This document shows positions 5,712 to 8,302 of a stretch of 8,302 nt of DNA, piece after piece. Each line of letters starts with the position of its first letter. Position 1 is the stretch's first letter. The position numbers and the translations under genes are program-made. The notes beneath the pieces were generated by a model. The model searched no databases. It had not been told where the DNA came from and worked only from the letters and a program-made list of their open reading frames with translations. This DNA comes from Desulfobulbaceae bacterium. GTDB taxonomy: Bacteria; Desulfobacterota; Desulfobulbia; Desulfobulbales; Desulfocapsaceae. The stretch lies in NCBI GenBank assembly GCA_003509305.1, contig DOMU01000158.1, forward strand, positions 1 through 8,302, written 5' to 3'.

Positions 5712-6554
5712 TCAGGCCACGTCTTGCACCCATTGTTTTTCATTGATAAAGCGCCATAGGCCGGGAATGAATTCCCCGCCGTTTATGCGCCAGCCTTTAC
5801 TTTGCTTCATCATACGGACAACGCCTAAGACGCCGGAAAAACTACTTATTTCTCCAGACTCAGCCAGCTTGAGAAAGGCTTTCCGCGCCGCCAGCGTCCG
5901 GCGTTTGTCTGGCCACACCGGATTGTGTGGGTATTCCGCTTCAAGCCGGCGGAATTGTTCTTCCGGTGGCAGGCTATCGAGGAATTGCGCGGCGGCTTCG
6001 CTGGCTTGCCGTCGTTGCGCGGCAGCGGGCGGAATACGTTCTTCCACCACTAGGTCTTGCGTGGAAAAATCAGCGATTCCAGCATGTTGCATCGCCGCCT
6101 GTATGGCGCCGAGGAAATGCCTTGCCACATAGGCCGCGAAATACGGATCGGGGCAAAAGAGGACAAAACGGTCATCTCTGACCCCGGCTTTGATCGGCTC
6201 CAGCCATAGGCCGAGGTCGCTTTTACTGACCGTGGATTTCAGGGATTCGAGCGCCTTCCCCCATACATCAGCGGCAAAAGCCGGGCGATGGCCAGAACTT
6301 CCGCATTCCTGGCGCGATTCTTGATTTTCTTTTTGGATTTCAAACACTTCTCTGGCATATGGCACTGCCTCTGGCGCCGCTTCTGCCCATAGTTGAACAA
6401 AATCAGGCTGGACGGCAGCCGTTTCCGCCGTTGCCGGCGCGTCAGCGCGACAGTGTTCGCTGGCGTTTGTTGTTACTTCCGTATTTCGCCTGACAACTTC
6501 AGGTGAAGTAGCCGTTGTTGCCGTGGTTGCTGGCGCGTCAGCGCGATTTTCCAC
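5712..6554 (-). CDS. DnaA domain I-like protein with replisome-organiser C-terminus, candidate replication protein
   Basis: The product is 280 residues. Residues 1-90 are low-complexity (Ala/Thr/Glu) and contain a repeated RADAPAT. Residues about 96-172 match DnaA domain I: VWGKALESLK, SDLGLWLEPIKAG, then DDRFVLFCPDPYFAAYV and RHFLGAI. E. coli DnaA has the corresponding SLWQQCLARLQ and FSMWIRPLQA pattern. In DnaA this domain contacts the DnaB helicase and other initiation partners. Residues about 203-275 (RRLEAEYPHN, AARKAFLKL, SKGWRINGGEFIPGLWRFIN) resemble the C-terminal domain of phage and plasmid replisome organisers. There is no AAA+ ATPase or domain IV, so it is not DnaA itself. GTG 6554-6552 is the first start after an in-frame TAG and lacks a nearby ribosome binding site; AAAGGAG at 6586-6580 is 25 bases too far, hinting at a lost start or coupling. 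Inferred role: recruiting helicase to the element's origin. Confidence 0.72.
   Translation of the reverse strand: MENRADAPATTATTATSPEVVRRNTEVTTNASEHCRADAPATAETAAVQPDFVQLWAEAAPEAVPYAREVFEIQKENQESRQECGSSGHRPAFAADVWGKALESLKSTVSKSDLGLWLEPIKAGVRDDRFVLFCPDPYFAAYVARHFLGAIQAAMQHAGIADFSTQDLVVEERIPPAAAQRRQASEAAAQFLDSLPPEEQFRRLEAEYPHNPVWPDKRRTLAARKAFLKLAESGEISSFSGVLGVVRMMKQSKGWRINGGEFIPGLWRFINEKQWVQDVA
6430..6450. repeat. 21-base direct repeat, copy 1
   Basis: This copy matches 6526-6546 with one mismatch at a start-to-start distance of 96 bases. Each copy holds CGCGTCAGCGCG, whose outer CGCG arms are self-complementary. Both lie in frame inside the DnaA-domain gene and encode RADAPAT, so a protein-level repeat explains them as well as a DNA site does. 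Confidence 0.6.
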
Positions 6555-7888
6555 AGGGTGGGTGGGGTCTCTCTATATTCTCCTTTATCTAGGGAGTCCG
6601 CCAAACTGCCGACAAATTGGCGGGTTGTACGCTCTTTTTGTTTGTCTTGGAATCCCAGACCCGAACGGCTGCTAATTCCGGAGAGGGATGGAGCAGGCAA
6701 GTGTACAGCTTCCTGGTTGTTCCGTTCTTGTCCAGGTTCGGCGTCTTCTCCACGCGGACACCGATCAATTTCCTTTTCTTCAATGTATTCAGACCGCGAG
6801 CGATTTCCTCCTCCGTGAGTTCCATTCCGCTCGTTTCCATCATTTCCCGTAAAGTCACCGTCACTTGCTCCTGCCCCTTCGCCAATTCTGTCAGCGCCAG
6901 GAAAACTGAATATTGCCAGTCGTTCAGTCTGGCGACTGGAAAGCTGAGCTGCTGAGTCGCAAGGTTGATAAACCCCTGCTGTTCCAGCTTGAACATGTGT
7001 CTCTGGATCGTTTCCGCTGTGAATGCCGTCCATGTCATCAAGTATTCCATCGTCGGCCATTTCCTTGTGTCCCGGATATGATTCTGCAAACCTAGAAAAG
7101 TCGTTTTCATTTGCCAGGAACTCTCGCAAAACAGGATTCGATACAGCTTCACAGCTCGCTGATACGTTTCGAGTGGACTTTCTGTTTGTGCCATGCTGTA
7201 ACCTCCAGCGTTGGTTCCGGTATCGCTTGATTTCCTCAATGATTGCCATAATCAAGGGATGGGCGAGAAACTCATAAACCAAACGAATACAACCATCCAC
7301 AATCCGTTTCGCTTTACGGATTATCCCCGCCTTAATAAACTGTGCAATGTAACGCTCACCGCTCCGGTATGAACAAACGCCGTTTGTCGTCGCCAATCTC
7401 TCTATCGTCGAAAACACGAAATCTCTACCGGCAGCATCCGCCACCATGTTCAGAAAAAATCCCAGGGCTTTACCCGAAAGTTGTTTTCCGTCCACCCTGA
7501 TCTGGTAAAACCAATCTTTGACATGCTCACCATAACGATGTGACATGGTTGGCATTTGTGGTTTTTCTAGCCAATCTGCATCTCTTGAAGGAGTTTCGTT
7601 GTTTCCCGGTTCGTCATCCCAGACTGATTCGCTAATTTTTTTATTGCCGGGCTGGAAAGCGCCTTCATCATGTTTTCTTCGGTTATAAACAATTTTCCTC
7701 CCTCGCCTTCTTCCACCTCCGCGCCCGTTTTCAGTACCGCCAGAAAAAGTTTCATCGCTCGACGGTCCTGTTCCCTCTTTATTTTCTTTGCCAGCCGCAT
7801 AATCGTTTCCTCTCCACGTTAAAAAATTTACCCAGCCTTGTGTCGGCTTAACCCAGTTTTCGTCGTAACCTGCCACTATTGCGGACAT
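6473..7888 (-). CDS. 471-codon open frame; real wHTH protein in the middle, shadows elsewhere
   Basis: This long frame overlaps two other convincing genes. Its start at ATG 7888-7886 has a strong AAAGGAGG upstream, and the first 30 or so residues (MSAIVAGYDENWVKPTQGW) look natural. Residues about 35-110 are Gly/Arg/Asn-rich and coincide with the 77-residue gene in another frame. From residue 112 (ATG 7555, eleven bases after that gene's stop) the sequence is again protein-like: YGEHVKDWFYQIRVDGKQL, then a winged-helix segment (about 160-207) with RSGERYIAQFIKAGIIRKAK. From about residue 233 it runs antiphase through the 201-residue gene and becomes Gly/Asp/Asn/Ser-rich. The likely real product is a helix-turn-helix protein starting at 7555 whose native stop has been lost or displaced, with a possible short leader peptide at 7888. 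A frameshift fusing it to the 201-residue protein is the main alternative. Confidence 0.5.
   Translation of the reverse strand: MSAIVAGYDENWVKPTQGWVNFLTWRGNDYAAGKENKEGTGPSSDETFSGGTENGRGGGRRRGRKIVYNRRKHDEGAFQPGNKKISESVWDDEPGNNETPSRDADWLEKPQMPTMSHRYGEHVKDWFYQIRVDGKQLSGKALGFFLNMVADAAGRDFVFSTIERLATTNGVCSYRSGERYIAQFIKAGIIRKAKRIVDGCIRLVYEFLAHPLIMAIIEEIKRYRNQRWRLQHGTNRKSTRNVSASCEAVSNPVLREFLANENDFSRFAESYPGHKEMADDGILDDMDGIHSGNDPETHVQAGTAGVYQPCDSAAQLSSRQTERLAIFSFPGADRIGEGAGASDGDFTGNDGNERNGTHGGGNRSRSEYIEEKEIDRCPRGEDAEPGQERNNQEAVHLPAPSLSGISSRSGLGFQDKQKERTTRQFVGSLADSLDKGEYRETPPTLWKIALTRQQPRQQRLLHLKLSGEIRK
6526..6546. repeat. 21-base direct repeat, copy 2
   Basis: Second copy of the repeat at 6430-6450, differing by one T/C exchange. 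It covers the first codons of the DnaA-domain gene, immediately after its GTG start. That position would suit an autoregulatory binding site, but nothing else supports one. Confidence 0.6.
6589..7194 (-). CDS. Protein with two winged-helix-type segments, candidate plasmid replication protein
   Basis: The product is 201 residues and not assigned to a named family. A first helix-turn-helix-like segment (about 47-80) includes EYLMTWTAFTAETIQRHMFK and LEQQGFINL. A second (about 110-150) includes VTLREMME, TEEEIARGLNTLKKRKLIGV and a following NGTTRKLYTC strand that could be a wing. Two tandem winged helices are common in plasmid initiators, and the neighbours fit a replication or control role. The start ATG 7194-7192 is set by GGAGG (7206-7202) seven bases upstream; a TTG at 7239 in frame is less likely. 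Codon use and hydrophobic periodicity look natural, so this is very probably a real gene even though another frame is open right across it. The stop lies 34 bases before the next start. Confidence 0.75.
   Translation of the reverse strand: MAQTESPLETYQRAVKLYRILFCESSWQMKTTFLGLQNHIRDTRKWPTMEYLMTWTAFTAETIQRHMFKLEQQGFINLATQQLSFPVARLNDWQYSVFLALTELAKGQEQVTVTLREMMETSGMELTEEEIARGLNTLKKRKLIGVRVEKTPNLDKNGTTRKLYTCLLHPSPELAAVRVWDSKTNKKSVQPANLSAVWRTP
7567..7800 (-). CDS. Small charged helical protein (77 aa), function unknown
   Basis: The product begins MRLAKKIKREQDRRAMKLFL and continues through an acidic EVEEGEGGKLF loop to an ALSSPAIKKLANQSGMTNRE segment. The last part resembles a small helix-turn-helix, but no named family is recognised. 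ATG 7800-7798 has GGAGAGG about eight bases upstream and an in-frame TAA shortly before it. The product is amphipathic and natural-looking, while the competing frame is Gly/Arg-rich, so this frame is the more credible one here. The wHTH frame follows after eleven bases. By position it may be a copy-number or transcription regulator of the replication-like cluster. Confidence 0.6.
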   Translation of the reverse strand: MRLAKKIKREQDRRAMKLFLAVLKTGAEVEEGEGGKLFITEENMMKALSSPAIKKLANQSGMTNRETTKLLQEMQIG

Positions 7889-7965
7889 TTATTCTATTTC
7901 CTCCTTTGCCGGAGAAAACAAAAAACCTCGCCTGTAAGCTTGACGAACCCATTTTTTTTGAGTAA

Positions 7966-7994
7966 CCTGTACCCGACATTTATTCGAGTACAGG
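7966..7994. promoter_or_regulatory. 11-bp inverted repeat, candidate operator
   Basis: Half-sites CCTGTACCCGA (7966-7976) and TCGAGTACAGG (7984-7994) are inverted copies with one mismatch, separated by seven A+T-rich bases. The spacing of about two helical turns between half-site centres suits a dimeric repressor. It lies upstream of the helix-turn-helix cluster. On the minus strand it falls between and across TTGACG (8003-7998) and TAAATG (7982-7977), a possible promoter with a short 15-base spacer. Several HTH proteins downstream could be its ligand. It could instead fold as an RNA hairpin. Confidence 0.5.
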
Positions 7995-8003
7995 AGCCGT
8001 CAA
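7977..8003 (-). promoter_or_regulatory. Possible promoter for the replication/transfer operon
   Basis: TTGACG at 8003-7998 matches five of six -35 bases. TAAATG at 7982-7977 is a poor -10 at a 15-base spacer. It is placed sensibly upstream of the first well-supported start at 7888 and downstream of the minus-strand hairpin at 8198-8235. The overlap with the inverted repeat is what makes it worth listing. Confidence 0.3.
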
Positions 8004-8129
8004 GGCTTCACGGAGGGCCAAAGTGTTGCTATCACTTTGGCCTTTTCTGTTTTCTGCGGCGGCTTCTAGCCGCTGGGTGTAGTTCCTGCCCCGGTTCGCG
8101 GGGATTACGACACCTTTTCCAGCCAGCAT
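7980..8129 (-). CDS. Doubtful small ORF (49 aa) upstream of the HTH cluster
   Basis: From ATG 8129-8127 the frame reads MLAGKGVVIPANRGRNYTQR and on to a helical, alanine-rich end. A TTG at 8198 would give 72 residues but begins inside a hairpin. No family is recognised and only a weak AGGG precedes the ATG. Its coding region contains a perfect 10-bp stem, which would be unusual for an ordinary gene. It may be a leader peptide or chance. This whole 7889-8302 stretch is otherwise regulatory in appearance. Confidence 0.3.
   Translation of the reverse strand: MLAGKGVVIPANRGRNYTQRLEAAAENRKGQSDSNTLALREALTAPVLE
8016..8046 (+). terminator. Plus-strand intrinsic terminator
   Basis: GGCCAAAGTG (8016-8025) and CACTTTGGCC (8033-8042) form a perfect 10-bp stem with a seven-base loop, followed by TTTTCTGTTTTCT. 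On the minus strand there is no T tract after the stem, so it works only for plus-strand transcripts. No plus-strand gene lies to its left within reach, so it probably ends a short non-coding transcript or read-through from the opposite direction. Confidence 0.7.
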
Positions 8130-8197
8130 TTCATGTTTGCCCTGGCGGATCACGCCTCGATCAGGGGCGGCAGCTCGCCATGAGCGCCAGAAAACCA

Positions 8198-8235
8198 AAA
8201 GCCCTCAGGAACTTTTTTCGTTCCAAGAGGGCTTT
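8198..8235 (-). terminator. Strong two-part hairpin, probable terminator
   Basis: AAAGCCCTC (8198-8206) pairs with GAGGGCTTT (8227-8235), and GGAAC (8208-8212) pairs with GTTCC (8220-8224), leaving a seven-base loop. On the minus strand the stem is followed by TGGTTTTCT, so it could end transcripts entering from beyond the right edge and insulate the operon. The plus-strand tail is less T-rich. Confidence 0.6.
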
Positions 8236-8273
8236 CGTTCGCGGCGCTGGACAACGCATTCAAGCGGCCAGAC

Positions 8274-8299
8274 AGGGGGCGAAACGAGAAAAGCCCCCT
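8274..8299. other. Hairpin at window edge
   Basis: AGGGGGC (8274-8280) pairs with GCCCCCT (8293-8299) across a 12-base A-rich loop. The window ends three bases later, so its context is unknown. It may be part of another terminator or an origin-type structure. Confidence 0.4.
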
Positions 8300-8302
8300 C
8301 GG

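Noticed and set aside
7848..7979. 43-codon minus-strand frame starting at an ATG just after the TAA at 7982-7980
   Set aside because: No ribosome binding site and no family; it runs into the well-supported start region at 7888 in another frame.
8180..8302. Plus-strand basic frame starting MSARKPKALRNFF and running off the window
   Set aside because: It reads straight through the strong hairpin at 8198-8235 and has no good ribosome binding site; it cannot be judged without sequence to the right.
1..8302. CRISPR arrays, tRNA or rRNA genes, insertion sequences
   Set aside because: No regularly spaced repeats, no cloverleaf or rRNA-like sequence, and no transposase frame or terminal inverted repeats were seen.

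Overview
The window is a densely packed, almost entirely minus-strand stretch of a conjugative plasmid or integrated conjugative element. The transfer genes are of the IncP/RP4 type. TraL is recognisable motif by motif, TraK and TraM match by fold, composition and gene order, and the left edge holds the 5' three quarters of trbB, the VirB11-family ATPase of the mating-pair apparatus. That points to a Gram-negative host, most likely Proteobacteria or a relative. Base composition is near 50% G+C, and nothing here fixes the genus.

Layout in the direction of transcription, right to left. (1) 8302-7890 is mostly non-coding. It has two strong hairpins, a plus-strand intrinsic terminator, and an 11-bp inverted repeat lying over a possible promoter. 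(2) 7888-5712 holds small helix-turn-helix proteins in overlapping frames, then a protein with a DnaA domain I-like segment and a replisome-organiser-like C-terminus. This looks like a replication or primosome-recruitment module. (3) 5743-2637 is the transfer-initiation operon: a short TraK-like protein, a full TraK-like protein, the ATPase TraL, an inserted Rha-family phage-type regulator, and TraM. Several junctions are ATGA overlaps. (4) 2600-1505 encodes a small membrane protein and a protein with two copies of one domain. (5) 1189-1764 is the only likely plus-strand gene, resembling plasmid fertility inhibition factors; it looks dropped into the minus-strand operon. (6) 1178-970 holds two tiny minus frames joined by an ATGA overlap and a possible -1 slippery heptamer. 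(7) 909-721 encodes a Lar-type anti-restriction zinc protein without an obvious start codon, overlapping the trbB start by ATGA.

Together the genes suggest an element in which replication, DNA processing and pilus assembly share one transcriptional direction. Accessory functions sit between the core genes: anti-restriction to protect incoming DNA, fertility inhibition against a competing plasmid, and a phage-type regulator. The relaxase, coupling protein, oriT and the rest of the trb operon are not in the window.

Functional calls rest on reading motifs by eye and on memory of family sequences; no database search was run.
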